Positions 22,632-34,057 of a stretch of DNA of 64,000 nt are shown piece after piece. Position numbers and translations under genes: made by a program. The stretch's first letter is position 1. Each line of letters starts with the position of its first letter. The stretch lies in the NCBI GenBank assembly GCA_963169105.1, contig OY720636.1, positions 76,496,123 to 76,560,122 on the forward strand, in the 5' to 3' direction. This DNA is from Ceriagrion tenellum. Lineage: Eukaryota > Arthropoda > Insecta > Odonata > Coenagrionidae. Under the pieces are notes generated by a model. That model was not told where the DNA came from. It saw nothing but the letters and a program-made list of their open reading frames with translations, and ran no database searches.

Positions 22632-24060
22632 TCACTGGATGGAGCAGCCCTTCTCGTCCATCTCCTTCTGCCTCTTCCTCAACTCAGCCTCTTTCTGATC
22701 CAGTTCTACCCTCCTCCTGGCGGACATAGTCGCCTCCTCCCTCTCCCTCTGCCTCCTCAGCTCGTCCATCTGCTGCTGGTTTCTGAAGCAAGAGTCCTGC
22801 AGTTCCTTGGCCATATTCACCGCGTTAGCCGCGTCCCTCTCCTCCCGATCCCGCCTCTCCCTCAGCCTCGCGTCTTCTCTCTCCGCATCCTCACGAAACA
22901 TCCTCTCCCTCGCCCTAATAGCCTCTTCCCTCCGGTCCGCCTCTTCTTTCGCCCTCATCTGAGCCTCACGCCTGTCGCGAGCATCGTTCAACTCCCTGTC
23001 GCGGTCCGCCCTGTCCATCTCCTCCCGTGCCCTCTTCTTCTCGTCTTGCTTCCTCCTCTCTTCAGCCACCGTCTTCAGCCACTCCTCCCTCCACTTGTCT
23101 TCCTCCTCCATCCTCTTCCTCCTAAACTCCTCTTCCCTCTCCAGCTTCTCCCTTTGGGCCTTCTCCTCTTCCCTCTTCACCTCCTGCCTCCTCAGCCTCT
23201 CCTCATCGGCCCTCTTCTTCTCCTCCGCCTCCGTCTTCAGCCTCTCCGTCCTCCACATTTCCTCGTCCGCCATCCTCTGCCTCCTCTTCTCCTCGTCCCT
23301 CTCCAGCTTCTCCCTGTGGGCCTTCTCTTCCCTCCTCACCTCCTCCCTCCTCACCTCCTCCATCTTCAGCCTCTCCACATCGGCCCTCTTCCTCTCCTTC
23401 GATTCCATCGCCTTCATTTTCGCCTCCCTCTTCTCCAATCGCTTCTCCTCTTCCTCCCGTCGCTTCTTTATTTCCTGCCTCGCTTTTTCCTCTTCCACCC
23501 TTATCTTCTCCTTCTCCTCCCTCAGTAGGTCCTCCTGCCTACGCATCTCCTCCGCGTTCCTCATTTCCTTTTCGGCCAGCTCCTTCAGCCTGTTTTCTTC
23601 TACCTCCCTTAATTCCCTCTCTCTTTCGAGCATTGCCTTGTGGACCATGTCCCTCTTCTTGTCCACTTCCTTCTTCTCCTCCTCCACTTCCCTCTTCTCC
23701 TCGCCCACTTTCTTTGTCAGTTCGTCCTCCCACTTTCTCAGCTCCTCCATATCTTTCCTCTTTCTCTCCTCCAGTTCCTTCAACTCCTTTTCTTTTCTTT
23801 CTCGCTCCTTCTCTTCCTGATCTCTGAGCCACTTCCTTTCCTTCCGATCTTCTTCCTCTCTCCTGTTTAGTCGAGCCTCCCTTTTTTCCACCTCTCTCCA
23901 CACCCTTTCCTGTTGTTCTTTTTCTCTCCGAATCAGCTCTTTCCTCTGCTCCCTTAAGTCCTGGAACAATAATTCGTGTGCACTCATGTGTAAGTGAAGT
24001 TGCTCCGTCTTGGGGTCAAAGACTCTTGCTCGCCGGGCTGAAGAAGTACGAGGAATTCTC
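22632..24060 (-). CDS. Terminal exon of a coiled-coil protein with CaaX-like end
   Basis: A strong acceptor (TTTCTCTGTATAACAG) gives a start at 24060. The exon opens with one base (phase 2), reads RIPRTSSARRARVFDPKTEQ, and stays open for about 475 residues to TGA at 22634-22632. It is dominated by Glu/Arg/Lys in heptad-like runs, so it should form one long helix/coiled coil. It includes a two-fold repeat of roughly 55 residues around REKLERDEEKRRQRM and REKLEREEEFRRKRM. The last residues are KGCSIQ; CSIQ fits a CaaX prenylation box, suggesting membrane attachment. The open frame continues upstream of the acceptor into LINE-derived sequence, which I take as intron. Composition resembles trichohyalin-like or other highly charged coiled-coil proteins; I cannot name a family. 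It is paralogous to the exon at 48112-48806. Confidence 0.7.
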
Positions 24061-24194
24061 CTGTTATACAGAGAAAGACAAGAGTTGATGCGTTTTCGTG
24101 ATGTCAAAAATGATGAACACTTATAACAAATTCTAAGGACACTGGGACGAGCAACGGCATTAAAAGAGTCACCCGCAAGTCCTGAGGTATGTCT

Positions 24195-24760
24195 TCTACA
24201 TCTGCATACTATCCTCCGAGCTGCTGCATGGGCGTGTGGCAGGGGGTTTAAAATCACTAGCCGTGTAATGATGTGAGATTTTGGGAGGTTAAATGGTGAC
24301 GTGTATTATGGGAGTGCATTTAATAGAGCTCAGTTTTTATTGTGTTCGCTTATTGTACGCCAAAAGAACGATTATTTGTACTTATCTATTTGGCAATGTA
24401 TCTCTCTTATTTATTCGCTTCTGTCAGACCTGCAGATGGGTGAGGGGTCATGATAATATTCTCTGTGTCGCTCTGTAACACCTGTTATGAATTTCTCAAG
24501 CAAGCTAAGCCTAGCATGTATCCTCCAAGTGTCTAGGAGCTCCCATTGTTAGACCTCTAAAAGTCTGAGACACGATAGGTTTGCTCGTAGCAGTTTTTAA
24601 CGAAGCGTATTGCTTTTCTTTGTATTTTATTAAATTTTTTGGTTAAGCCTTTATGACCAATAAATATAAATACTCGCGGCGTATTCGAGGCGTGGCCAAA
24701 CCAGGTCTTTGAACTGCTCTCGATACTATATAGAATTTTCTCTCGAAGCAATGAGCATGC
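24195..24760 (-). mobile_element. LINE 3' end fragment inside the intron
   Basis: 3' end at left (TTCTACATCTGCATACTATCC, then GGGCGTGTGGCAGGGGG). The RT remnant near 24560-24740 reads RRKAIRFVKNCYEQTYRVSDF in pieces (the RRSARFV-equivalent region). It begins about 130 bases from the terminal exon's acceptor, so the intron tolerated insertion here. Confidence 0.65.
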
Positions 24761-25826
24761 GCTTGCCCCGGAATCCAGGATATCTACTATACACACGAGA
24801 CATCTCAGGTGGTAGCACGCAGGATATATGAGCATACCCGTAGGGTTTAGCTTAGACGGTAGGCAAGAGAGTAGGTCAGTAGGTGGACCAGCAGATTGAG
24901 TACTTTAAAATTATGTTGTCTCGAGTGGGTCAGTAAGTGGGGTCTGCGTTTCCAGTGAGTATTTAAGAAAGAATGCTCATAGTTCAGGGCTATGGTGTAG
25001 CATAGTCGATGGCAGCAAATTTGAAATGATATCAGAACCCAATGTTGAGGACTGTGAAGCAATGGTCGCAGCAGTAGTCAATGATACCGTAAATAAGGGA
25101 TGACTTCTGTAACCTTGTGTAGTTAATAAATATCTGTTCCTATTATTACTGTCTTGTCTTCTGGCAGAAATTATGCCGATCGAGTTAACTACGAATACAC
25201 CAAAAGTTTACGTTGCAAAGGAAAATTTGGACGAATTTAGTAGTCTTTGCATGACTACTATGTTAAAGTCGAAATGCTAATTACAGACTTCGGCCGTATA
25301 CTGCGTGGATATAAGCACTCCAGCCGTCACGCCAATTGGTACTCCACTGAATTGCATAATTGTAAAACATATGGAGACCTTTAACTGCTCAAAAGTTATT
25401 CTTAATAGTATAAAGAACACTGATGAAATCGTTATAGAAGTAAACGATCAGAGTCATAAAATTTAAGTATCTTTCTCCACAATAGAATTCAATATAATCT
25501 AAAATTGGTCTCAATTTCATGTGTTATTTTTTAGGATTGATAACTTTATGCTACCCAATTTTAATGAAATATATGTTTCTGGCAATCCTACCATTTGTTG
25601 TAAAACGCTCACCGAATTCGGCAACTCATTTATTCAGAACCATAATAATTACTTTATGTAATGGAAGAAAATTTCCAATATTTTACATTTATAGCATTTC
25701 CTCACTGATCCCTTGAAGAGGTGAAAGTGCTACCGTACTCCTACATACGAATATACCGTATTACCGAATAATACCGTACTACTACATAAGAATCTAGATT
25801 TATTAAAAAATAGAACTTTCTTATGC
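24761..25826. other. Intronic/intergenic stretch, no exon seen
   Basis: No further feature supported. Confidence 0.4.
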
Positions 25827-25907
25827 TTTTTCCCGCTTCCTTCCTCCTTGGATTGTGGTGGCGGGCCCGCCGTTGTTCCCGCGGCGTCACCAGGAGTATA
25901 ACTATTC
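25827..25907 (-). CDS. Candidate linker exon (Gly/Pro/Glu/Lys-rich), non-canonical 3' splice donor
   Basis: Acceptor TTGATCATTTCAG at 25908-25920. The frame starts with one base and reads NSYTPGDAAGTTAGPPPQSK and then EEGSGKK. A phase-2 exit would require a GC donor (GCATAAG); with that boundary the length is 81, a multiple of three. Otherwise the frame runs on to 25730 over an AATAAA and could be an alternative last exon. NS at the start matches the exon at 26978-27067. The acceptor is good and the donor doubtful. Confidence 0.4.
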
Positions 25908-26977
25908 CTGAAATGATCAAAAATCAGAAACATTTTCATCCTTTTTTTACAGTGTGTTGATTTTTCCCCATAATTGTTGCTTTTGGCATGGTCTGCAATA
26001 ATGCTAATTAGATTTGATTCTTAATCTTTTGAGCACACACTTGCCTCTTGATTTTTTATTGTAACACAATGCATTGGGTACAGTGGCTTGAGTTTTTTTG
26101 CTTTCTCTTACGATAAAAGAAGGTCTCTTACAACAATAATAATGAAAGACTTACTATGTGACAAAAACTATTATTATAAATTATTATGGCGTAGACTAAT
26201 AAGAAGTGCATTGTACAAGGCACGTCTAAAATATTTTAAATGCCACTTTATACATTATAACTTTTACAAAAAATATTATGCTCAAGTTTTTGTTGCACAA
26301 ACAGTCTTTAGTTAACCCATTTCCGCCCACCGTAGTTATATGGCTACACCCTGACGCGCAGAAGTTAATGCCTCTCTGTAGGAGGAACCGCGAACTCAAT
26401 TGTAATCCACTTGTCAACACTGCGTCATTCAAAGTCACGATCACCAAATACTTTGCATGTGTACTTTAGGCGAACATATGAGTAAGGTACCAAAAATTCC
26501 ACAAAATCACAAACAAAAAATTTTTCTGGTTGGAAATGAGTTTTGTAGAATACGTTTTTGTGCAGAAAAACCCTAAACTTGCATTTAAATTCACCACCAG
26601 TCTCTCAATATTTTAACCTCCCAAGCTATTTAACGTAAATTATAATGACCATTTCCTAAGGTCCTGATATTGCTGTGCTGTTTTTCTCATAGTGTTGATA
26701 TAGATTTGGAGAAATCCTTCCGTCTGAATGTTGTACAGCAGAATTTAAGGATTACCTATTAAGATTTTTCTTGTAAATAATAGATAAGATATTCTTCTAA
26801 CTATTTTAATTTTAAAATTCATTAATAAATTAGGGTATTTCTTTTAATATCCAGCCATAGATAAACTAAGGTAGCTAACGATACTCAACGCACATTTCAG
26901 TTGATGGCTGATCGTACACTGATGTCGTGAATGTGATACTCATCGTAAACCGGCAAGTACCACCTAAACTTACATAC
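25908..26977. other. Intron, AT-rich
   Basis: Lies between two linker exons. TTAACCCATTTCCGCCCACC at 26311-26330 resembles a piggyBac-type MITE end (TTAA plus CCC), and a weaker inverse lies near 26530-26545; too uncertain to call. No other feature. Confidence 0.35.
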
Positions 26978-27067
26978 CCGCTCTGTTGACCACCCTTGGC
27001 TTCGTCCGTGGATTGCTTGAACGGATCCTCCGTTGGTTCCTCATCATGCCCTGAATTGTTACTATTT
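26978..27067 (-). CDS. Linker exon, acidic (symmetric phase 2, 90 bp)
   Basis: The acceptor CCATTACAG precedes 27067 and the near-perfect donor GTATGTAAGT follows 26978. One leading base and two trailing bases make it a symmetric phase-2 exon of 30 codons. It reads NSNNSGHDEEPTEDPFKQST and then DEAKGGQQSG. Rich in Asp, Glu, Ser, Asn and Gln, with no domain, so probably a disordered linker. No in-frame stop. Confidence 0.6.
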
Positions 27068-27972
27068 CTGTAATGGTAAGAACCAGTTGACGGAGAATAT
27101 TACTATGGGAAAGCAGTTGTTTGTTAAATATTTATATAATAATAATAAATTGTATTCCACTATTGGATACAGAATTAATCAATATATTTCAATTCATTAT
27201 ATATACCAACAACCTTCCAAAGTGGAATTAGGCACTTCAAACAGATAAAAATCTTTTTTGGGATAACCGTCCCAATATCAAAAGAGACAGACATTTGATA
27301 CCAATCACTTGTATCACAATTACCAGAAAAACACTTTTTCACATATGTATCCATGCAATCAAGAAAGAAGTTCAGCGACTCAATCAGAATACATGTACAA
27401 GTAAATAAAACAATACTTTACAATTCAAACCTATACAACAATTCTTTACTACATCTGCATATGCAAAAGCCATATAAGTATTACATACACTTTCCTATGC
27501 TATATAAATAGATGTCCAATGTTTGTTTACAAAATAACCATAATTTTATGTTTCGTGAAAAAGAAGTTATAGTGGCACTAATCCTCAATTCAAGCGATAG
27601 AAAACCGAACTGTTTGGGGGATAGGTACTGATAAGATAGTTTAAAATTTAATTGATCATCCTTTGTCAATTATTTGTTTAAATGGGACTCAATTTCCTAT
27701 GTTTTGTTGAAATGGTTATCTATCATCGATTAATTGCTGAGATGGTAATACTTAGTCGAGCTGAGGGAAAGTGGTTTAAAGGAATGAATACGTTTTACTT
27801 TGACATAAATCTACATTTTAACACTCTTCGGTCTTGGAAGTCTACAATTTAGTCGTACCAAAAACATAAATTGATTACATGTTTTCGAGTTAAGAGAAAC
27901 TCAATCATGTACTCATCCTTATCCAAACTTCAGAACTCCGTGGCAACGTAATAAGTAAACAAACAACTCATA
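27068..27972. other. Intron, AT-rich
   Basis: No further exon or repeat supported. Confidence 0.4.
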
Positions 27973-28063
27973 CCTGCGCTGTTTTCCGACCACTTTTTCG
28001 TCCTTGGGTTGCTCAGGTAGGTCCTTAGATGCTTTCTTGTCATCGTCTGGATCATCGCCATCG
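27973..28063 (-). CDS. Linker exon, Asp-rich, with a one-base length anomaly
   Basis: Acceptor TTTATGATTTCAG and donor GTATGAG are both good. The first half in the expected phase reads DGDDPDDDKKASKD and the second half, in another frame, LPEQPKDEKVVGKQR. By my count the exon is 91 bases, so the two halves do not share a frame. This means a one-base insertion (real or an assembly error) or a pseudo-exon. The acceptor sequence equals that of the next exon upstream, suggesting exon duplication. Confidence 0.45.
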
Positions 28064-28260
28064 CTGAAATCATAAACGCCAGTTAAAGGTAAAATTTACT
28101 GGAGACGAGAAGCTAAGTGTTTAAATGGTAATCGAACTTCGAAAGGAGGCAAAACAGTCACGTGGAATCAATGGGTTATTTAATATTTAAATCGGGTTGC
28201 ATTTTAATATTTGGGAATATTTGTGTATATATTTACCAATATGTCCTAAGGAAATCTAAC

Positions 28261-28350
28261 CTTGCACGCTGTGACTCATGGTTGCTGTACAAAGGCTCTG
28301 GGGACGGATTAGTTTCCAATTCGTCATCAATGTCTAACTGTTCACTTATT
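28261..28350 (-). CDS. Linker exon, acidic (symmetric phase 2, 90 bp)
   Basis: Acceptor TTTATGATTTCAG before 28350 and donor GTTAGA after 28261. One leading and two trailing bases, 90 bases long, and no stop. Reads ISEQLDIDDELETNPSPEPL and then YSNHESQRAR. It has the same length class, phase and acceptor as its neighbours, so it is probably a duplicated module. Confidence 0.6.
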
Positions 28351-28978
28351 CTGAAATCATAAATTGAGACGATGTTACTTGTTCGAAGTGTCATTGGGAA
28401 AGTTTGTGGTGCCCATCGCAAAAGTTTCTGGAACAGACCTGCGCGGCAATGGTGGGGATGTGGAAGGTAGGCAATGGTTGTAGGAAAGTGGGAATGTAAG
28501 AAATGGTGGGGAGGTGAAAGTAGAGGGTGTGAAGTGAAATGACGAAGGGTAAGAGAGAGGATGTTGCAGGTGGACCAAACTACTTGGCAAAAACAGCCCT
28601 AGTCTCACAACACAAGGCTCATAGAATTGGGTTTAAAAATCACCCTTCGCTATTGAGTTACAAAGGATCCGATATTGAGGTCTTATTACTTAAATAATCG
28701 AAACGGAACATTAGGTAGTGGAATGTGATGTTGATTTTTGAAGTGCTTCTGCTGGCGACAATTAGGTTTCCGACTGCCTCTTCTCACACAAGCTTTCTTC
28801 TCCCGTTTAATATAGGATTTTGAAAGTCTCGAAGCCCGTGTCCGAAATTCTCCCACTTCGCTGCGCCCACGAACTAATTCAGCTGTCATGTTTCAGCGGC
28901 GAAGGTGAGTTGCAGACTGACTACACGGGACGACATCTCAAAGATACAAATATATGTAAAAAAAACGACTAAACTCAC

Positions 28979-29002
28979 CGCTGATCATCAACTGAATCCT
29001 TA
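28979..29002 (-). CDS. Possible micro-exon (24 bp)
   Basis: A pyrimidine-rich stretch ending CACTCTAG precedes it and the good donor GTGAGT follows. It reads KDSVDDQR across the expected phase-2 boundaries and is a multiple of three. So short a match could be chance; supported mainly by phase, composition and position within the exon cluster. Confidence 0.3.
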
Positions 29003-29239
29003 CTAGAGTGATTTATATAGAAATAGAAGCAATCGCTGTTCAAAACTTCCGAGTATGGTCTAGTCTAGGAGTCCTAAAGAACATATTTTTAGGTTGGATT
29101 CCCGCTGAAGCACAGAGACATAACTGCAGCATGTTCATTCATACTCCATACCGAAGATTTTAAGCGACGAAACTAATCGCTTTTCTCAGTTTAGAAAAAT
29201 AAGGTGCCTTCCTGGCAACCCTGGATGACTACCCAGGAA

Positions 29240-29820
29240 AAGGCTAATAAGACCCTGATCAGACCAATTTATGAATAGGCGTCACTAGTGTGGTACCCAC
29301 ATGAAGAGGAAAAAAATGGAGAAGGCATAAGGAAAGGCAGCAAAGTATGCAATAGGGATGCATGAGAGGACTAAGAGCGTCACTATAATGCTTCGACTGC
29401 CACGATGGGACTCTCTAACGCGGAAGAGAAAAATAAATAGACTTATTGTACGGTTCCGCACACTTGAGGGGGAGAAAGCATGGAGAGAACTGCGACAGAT
29501 TGTTGAAAACCCGGACTACGTTGGCAGGAATGATCACCAGTAGGTAGACGGTGAAACGTCTGTCACAAACATCATTGGAAAAAATGTTTTCATTCCTCAA
29601 CAACACGACTGTAGATTGGAACAGTATTCCTGGATTTTATTAATTATCCTGAAAATTTATTTTGGACGATTAATTCATTGTTAATTTTAATTTTTTCAAT
29701 TCTTTTCTGAATTTATGTTTTATTTTTTATGACAGTTTAAACGCCTTCTTTGCATTGTTTTACTGTTAACACCTGGTAAATAGCCAACTTATAACTCTTT
29801 TGGTTAATAATGATAATAAA
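29240..29820 (+). pseudogene. LINE reverse transcriptase C-terminus, plus strand
   Basis: Frames in this stretch read LIRPIYE then ASLVWYPHEEE, MLRLPRWDSLTRKRK, and downstream FLNNTTVDWNSIPG. These are the post-palm landmarks (RPxxEYAS-W-P, then WNSLP) of CR1/L2-group LINEs. It is decayed and 5'-truncated, and ends near an AATAATGATAATAAAAT tail at 29805-29821. It does not share the CTACAT tail, so it is a different family. Confidence 0.65.
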
Positions 29821-29866
29821 ATCCTTGTAAATCGGTCACATGAATACTCCGTCACGCAGTACATAC

Positions 29867-29947
29867 TCAATATAATCTTCCCAGCCGTCCGAACCCGAAG
29901 AATCAGCTCCATCTCCTTCTAGTCGGTTCCTTCTGGAGTGGCTCATC
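29867..29947 (-). CDS. Linker exon, Ser/Asp/Gly-rich (symmetric phase 2, 81 bp)
   Basis: Acceptor TTTCTCTTTTTTAG before 29947; donor GTATGT after 29867. It opens with one base and closes with two, no stop. Reads MSHSRRNRLEGDGADSSGSD and then GWEDYIE. Composition and phase match the other linker exons. The ATG at the start is probably internal. Confidence 0.6.
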
Positions 29948-30084
29948 CTAAAAAAGAGAAAAAAATCATGCATATGGGCAATTAGAAATGCATAACACTT
30001 GAAAGTACTATTTACCATGTCTGGAAAAAATGACGTTGAGCATTCCCCAACAAAACTAAGCATTCGTAAATTATTTGGGTGCAT

Positions 30085-31302
30085 TTACATGTGATATTTT
30101 GCCAACGGAAGCGTGCCGCCGATTGTCCTCGTGGTTGAAGTACATTTGGACCACATCATCACTGTGGTTTGATGAGATTCCAGACTATTACATCCAGATT
30201 TTAGACAATCCAAAAACAGCTCTACTGGCCTTAATATTCATCGGATATTTCAACGAGTAACAACAAACGAGCGGAATCTCCTCAGTGTCCTGAGCGGTGA
30301 AAAATGCACTTTGCCAGGAATGGAATGCACCAACCTTAGATTAACCGTCAAGGACTTTACCCTGTCACGCCCGATCCGAAAAAAACCTTACCAATTGAAT
30401 TAGTTTATGATATGGTCTCATAACTGATTTGGTGGGATATGTATACGAAATAAGAATTCTTTGGGAGTTTTCAATTGAGAAACATAAGATGATGCATCCG
30501 GTTTCCATGTTTTGCAATTCAAGGGTTTATTAACCACTATACACATAAAAATTGGACGTACTGAACGTTTCTCAGGTTGAAATCTGCTCGAAGTTCTTCT
30601 TACGGGATATTTAAAGTCTTAAAACTACAAATTATTGTAAGATGGAAGGTCGCCTGAGTAATAAAATTTTTGGACATGAGCTGACCCAGCGGAGTATTGA
30701 TGATAGAAAAAATGGAAGAACTGGAAGCATAAATTCGTCATTAATCGTTAATTCTCATGTCGTTTCTGAATTTTATGTCAAATTTGGCAATGTTTATAAT
30801 CGTTTATTTGGCATTTACTGTCAAAGAGACCAAAAAGCACATGCAATCGCATCATTAAACGTCATTGATTTACGAATGCATCGGCAGTATTTTTTAAGCT
30901 AAAAAGATTTTGATAATCAAGCAAGGAAATCTCCATTAGATGAAGACCACTCAAACTCTGATAATTATATAAATGGAGGTAGATTTTATCGGTATGAAGA
31001 AGAGGTGAACTAACTGGAATATTACAAAGCAACTGAAGGCAAGTTTATCAATGCCCTTTGTTGAAATTCGTTCTCATTTTTTTAAATTAAGCACAAAATG
31101 AAGCTTTTTCCAAGAAATCTATTAGATCAGGATATAAAAAGTTGGTCTTTCGAAGAAATCGCGGATTAGAGTAAAAGATTAAATAATGAAAACTTTAGAC
31201 ATCGTTTGATAGTGCTGGTTATCACCAATTTCCGATTGTTTGATCCAAGGGAAGAGATAGGACTTTAAACAAGAGTACCTCTAACTTTAGACAGAAAAAG
31301 GA
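30085..31302. other. Intron or intergenic, no gene supported
   Basis: Short open frames only. An 86-codon plus frame at 30642-30902 begins MEGRLSNK and is followed by similar weakly coding-looking sequence to about 31280. It might be a very old element, but I recognise no family. Confidence 0.35.
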
Positions 31303-31960
31303 GGAAATATGCCCTGGGGAGAGTGACATGAGTAAGGGCAGGATTACAACCGACGTTGTCTGTCGTGACCGAGGCGTAAAGAACGCACGCTAAGTTTTAT
31401 GATTGAAACATCAGTGGAAGAGCATATTTCATTGACAGGGTGTTGATGCCGCAGTCAACGGACGATGAGCTAGTCTCATCTAAGTAAATTTTATCTCCTT
31501 GACGATACGCCAACGGCAGCCTACTAGAATTACATAATTTATTTACCAGACTGTATGACAGAGTAAGTAGAAATAATCTGTGGAATTTTATAAGCAGTAT
31601 TCAGTGAAGGAGCAGTTATCAAGTGATATGACGATTTTGCGACAAGATAATTATTAATATAATAATTAATAGTTTTAAGATAAGAGTAAGACAAGTTGGA
31701 GAATTAATATTGTCTAGAGTGACTGGTTTTTAATAAAACAGGTATTAATTCAAAGATAGGTAATTTCTCCGTGGCTGTTCAATGCCTCCAAGGATTAATA
31801 AGGACGAAGCATGCCCGGGGGAGAGTTACGTAAGGACGAGATCACAACCGGCTTGGCCTGACCTGACTGAGGCGTACGGTGGCGCACGCCATGTTTGGTG
31901 ATTGTAACGTCAGTGGTAAACGTGGTAAAGCATATTTCACTGGTAGGGTGCTGACGACTA
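31303..31960. repeat. Direct repeat pair about 500 bp apart
   Basis: Segments 31303-31450 and 31803-31960 are related (shared GGGGAGAGT, GCATATTTCA and CGTCAGTGG/CATCAGTGG-type blocks in the same order). They are copies of an unclassified dispersed repeat or a local duplication. Confidence 0.5.
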
Positions 31961-31966
31961 ATCTAC

Positions 31967-32052
31967 ATCTACATCTGCAAAGTACCGTGCAAGCCACCAC
32001 TTGGGTGTGAGGCACGGAGTGATTTCACACCTAGCATCCAGTACTCATCTCA
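31967..32052 (-). mobile_element. LINE 3' tail, part interrupted by a transposon (left piece)
   Basis: CTACATCTACATCTGCAAAG and GCAAGCCACCACTTGGG mark the LINE 3' end. Its continuation lies at 34680-35030 on the other side of the inserted element, as shown by the uninterrupted relative near 15890-16250. Confidence 0.7.
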
Positions 32053-32682
32053 CAAGGAGACATCGCGTAACAGTAATCGAGGACGAAGACAAGACATATG
32101 TTATCTTAAAGGGGAGTGAAAATGCCGGAAATTGGTAATGTCTTTCTGCCCCAAGTTCCCGGGTTCGTGAGAAAATTGCTAATAAACATTTTCGTCCCAA
32201 GTAAATACTTACGATTTCGCGTCTAACACAACAAGGCGAATGGACGAGGTGGATGAGGCGCCACTACCTAATATGCAGGGTTGGAGCGGGACGTCGCGCG
32301 TTCGAGGGTCATACATACGTTAATTTTTTTCGCTCTAATATACTTTGGAAACCACGAAAGATGCCAGATTCCGAACGTATACGACAGTACCTACGGTTTT
32401 TTTTCATTTTAAAACTATTTTCTGGCATTTCTACTGCCCAGACTGTTGTAGACAATTGTGGAGCTTTTATCATTTGCTCCGAAGGAGAGTTGGAGGAGAA
32501 AGGAGCGTCATTGGCCGAGTATTTCCGATTTTGAAATACTTTTTGAAAGAGGAATGACTCCGATTAGTCGTGGGACTTTCTGGAGGACATTAATGGAAGA
32601 AAAAAATGTTAATGTTTATCTTGAAGCGATCTGATTGCTTTAAATTTCCTAGAAATTATGATCCAAAGCGGATAACGGAAAA

Positions 32683-32970
32683 TTATTGGGTAATAAAAAA
32701 ACTAATTCCTACACTCCCAACTGCCACTTGCACTGTTTTTTGTCCCTTGAATGCAAGCGTTCTCTTTATATCTGCCCTATATGAACACCCACTTTGGTCG
32801 GTATTCCTCAAAAAATCCTTATCGTAGTGCTGTATCATGCGTTTCACCTGTTTTTGAAATATATCCGCTGATTTTAAAATATCCTCTAAATTACGCTCCT
32901 CACTTCTAGACACATACTTGGTGAATTTTCTCTGAACAAGGCGAAATTTTTTTTTAAACGCAGTACCCAA
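32683..32970 (-). pseudogene. Transposase N-proximal/catalytic segment, inverted within the element
   Basis: The minus frame contains SEERNLEDILKSADIF, NTDQSGCSYR (first catalytic Asp) and RTLAFKGQKTVQVAVGSV. The rest of the transposase is on the plus strand from about 33010, and the stretch encoding GQKTVQVAVGSV occurs on both strands (32713-32750 and 33009-33045). So this piece was inverted, with a short duplication at the breakpoint. Confidence 0.65.
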
Positions 32971-33008
32971 GTAGCACTTGCTGAAAACTTAAAGTTCTCG
33001 GACACATG

Positions 33009-33799
33009 GGACAAAAAACAGTGCAAGTGGCAGTTGGGAGTGTTCACAAACTCACTCACTTGTACACGGCTCAATATTCCATAACTGCATCGGGGAAACT
33101 GCTCCCAAAGGTGTTCTTGTGCATGCAAGAAGCAGGGGGTGAATTTGGTCCGCGTGTGAGGGAGATTGTGATGTCCATGTAGAATGAATACAGTAATGTT
33201 AATGTAGTGTGCTCAAATTCAGGAAAAATGACAAGTGCATTATTTAAAAAGTTTTTAGAGAAGGTATGTAAGCCTTACGTTTGTGAAAAAAATTTTTAAT
33301 GATGGTCGATTCCTGGGGAGGACAAATAAATGCTTGCATGTACGATGAGCTATTTACTAATGTCAATGACGAACCTACATGTACATTGAAAGTGATTCCT
33401 CCCAAGTGCACCCCGTTATGCCAGCCTTGCGACGTTTATTTTTATAGACAAGTTAAACAATTTATTGCAAGGCTACAAAATAGCAGTGTCCTATTAAAGG
33501 AAAAAAGGGAAATTACGTCTCGAGAAGATGCAATTAAAATCCATTCATTGATCCACCATCAGCTATCTTCACCATTGTTCAATGAAATGATAAGTTATGC
33601 ATGGTTTGCATCAAAATTATTGGAGGAGAGGAATGTATTTAGAAATGTCAGAGAAATGTGTTTTCCACAAGATCTACGTACACGCAGATGCAAATGTTCC
33701 GGTAAGAGCTTCATTAAATACTCTCATTGTAGGGAAATTATATGTTTCAAATGCTTTTATGATGAATATCATCCAAAAACTTGCTATTCAACGCCATGA
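33009..33799 (+). pseudogene. pogo-like DDE transposase, C-terminal two thirds
   Basis: Begins KTVQVAVGSVHKLTHLYTAQ, then ASGKLLPKVFLCMQEAGGEF, NVVCSNSGKM, MVDSWGGQ (second catalytic Asp), VIPPKCTPLCQPCDVYFYRQ (third catalytic Asp), and ends in a Cys-rich finger (CKCSG...CREIICFKCFYDEYHP). The order fits a pogo/Tigger-related DDE enzyme with a C-terminal zinc-binding tail. An internal TAG lies near 33180 and a frame break near 33295. It cannot be active in cis. Confidence 0.75.
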
Positions 33800-34057
33800 T
33801 TTAAATTTATAATTCCTGCAGTTTTAATAAACATGGCTTTGGATAGGAATTACAGTTTTTTTATTACCCAAAAATTTTCCTTTACTGAAATGGAATTTCT
33901 TTTTCCCTAACCCTCCCCCCCCTCCCCTAGTCGCTTCATTAAATACGGTGTTCCATATTAGCTCCTCTCAAGCCTCTTATCCATACTCTTGGCACCTCTT
34001 TTAATCTCTTTTCTGGCAAGAAAATCTTCGCGATTGAAGGAAAAGTTGAGTAAAAAG
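33800..34057. other. Transposon interior between transposase and right arm
   Basis: Non-coding, C-rich run at about 33917-33927. Part of the pogo-like element. Confidence 0.5.

Noticed and set aside
23046..23901. Several open frames of 120-240 codons, Ser/Leu/Pro-rich, overlapping the coiled-coil exon
   Set aside because: Shadows of the Glu/Arg/Lys-rich exon in other frames; low-complexity composition follows from the codon bias.
24061..24257. Upstream extension of the coiled-coil frame to an ATG at 24257
   Set aside because: The first 27 or so codons translate a LINE tail and a strong splice acceptor lies at 24061-24063, so the extension is intron.
26311..26545. Possible piggyBac-type MITE starting TTAACCCATTTCCGCCCACC
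   Set aside because: The right end is only weakly matched and the second TTAA is missing.
32253..32534. 93-codon frame identical in the two transposon arms
   Set aside because: Identity comes from the inverted repeats; the protein has no domain, no transposase motif, and other frames are equally open. A conserved gene in the arms cannot be fully excluded.
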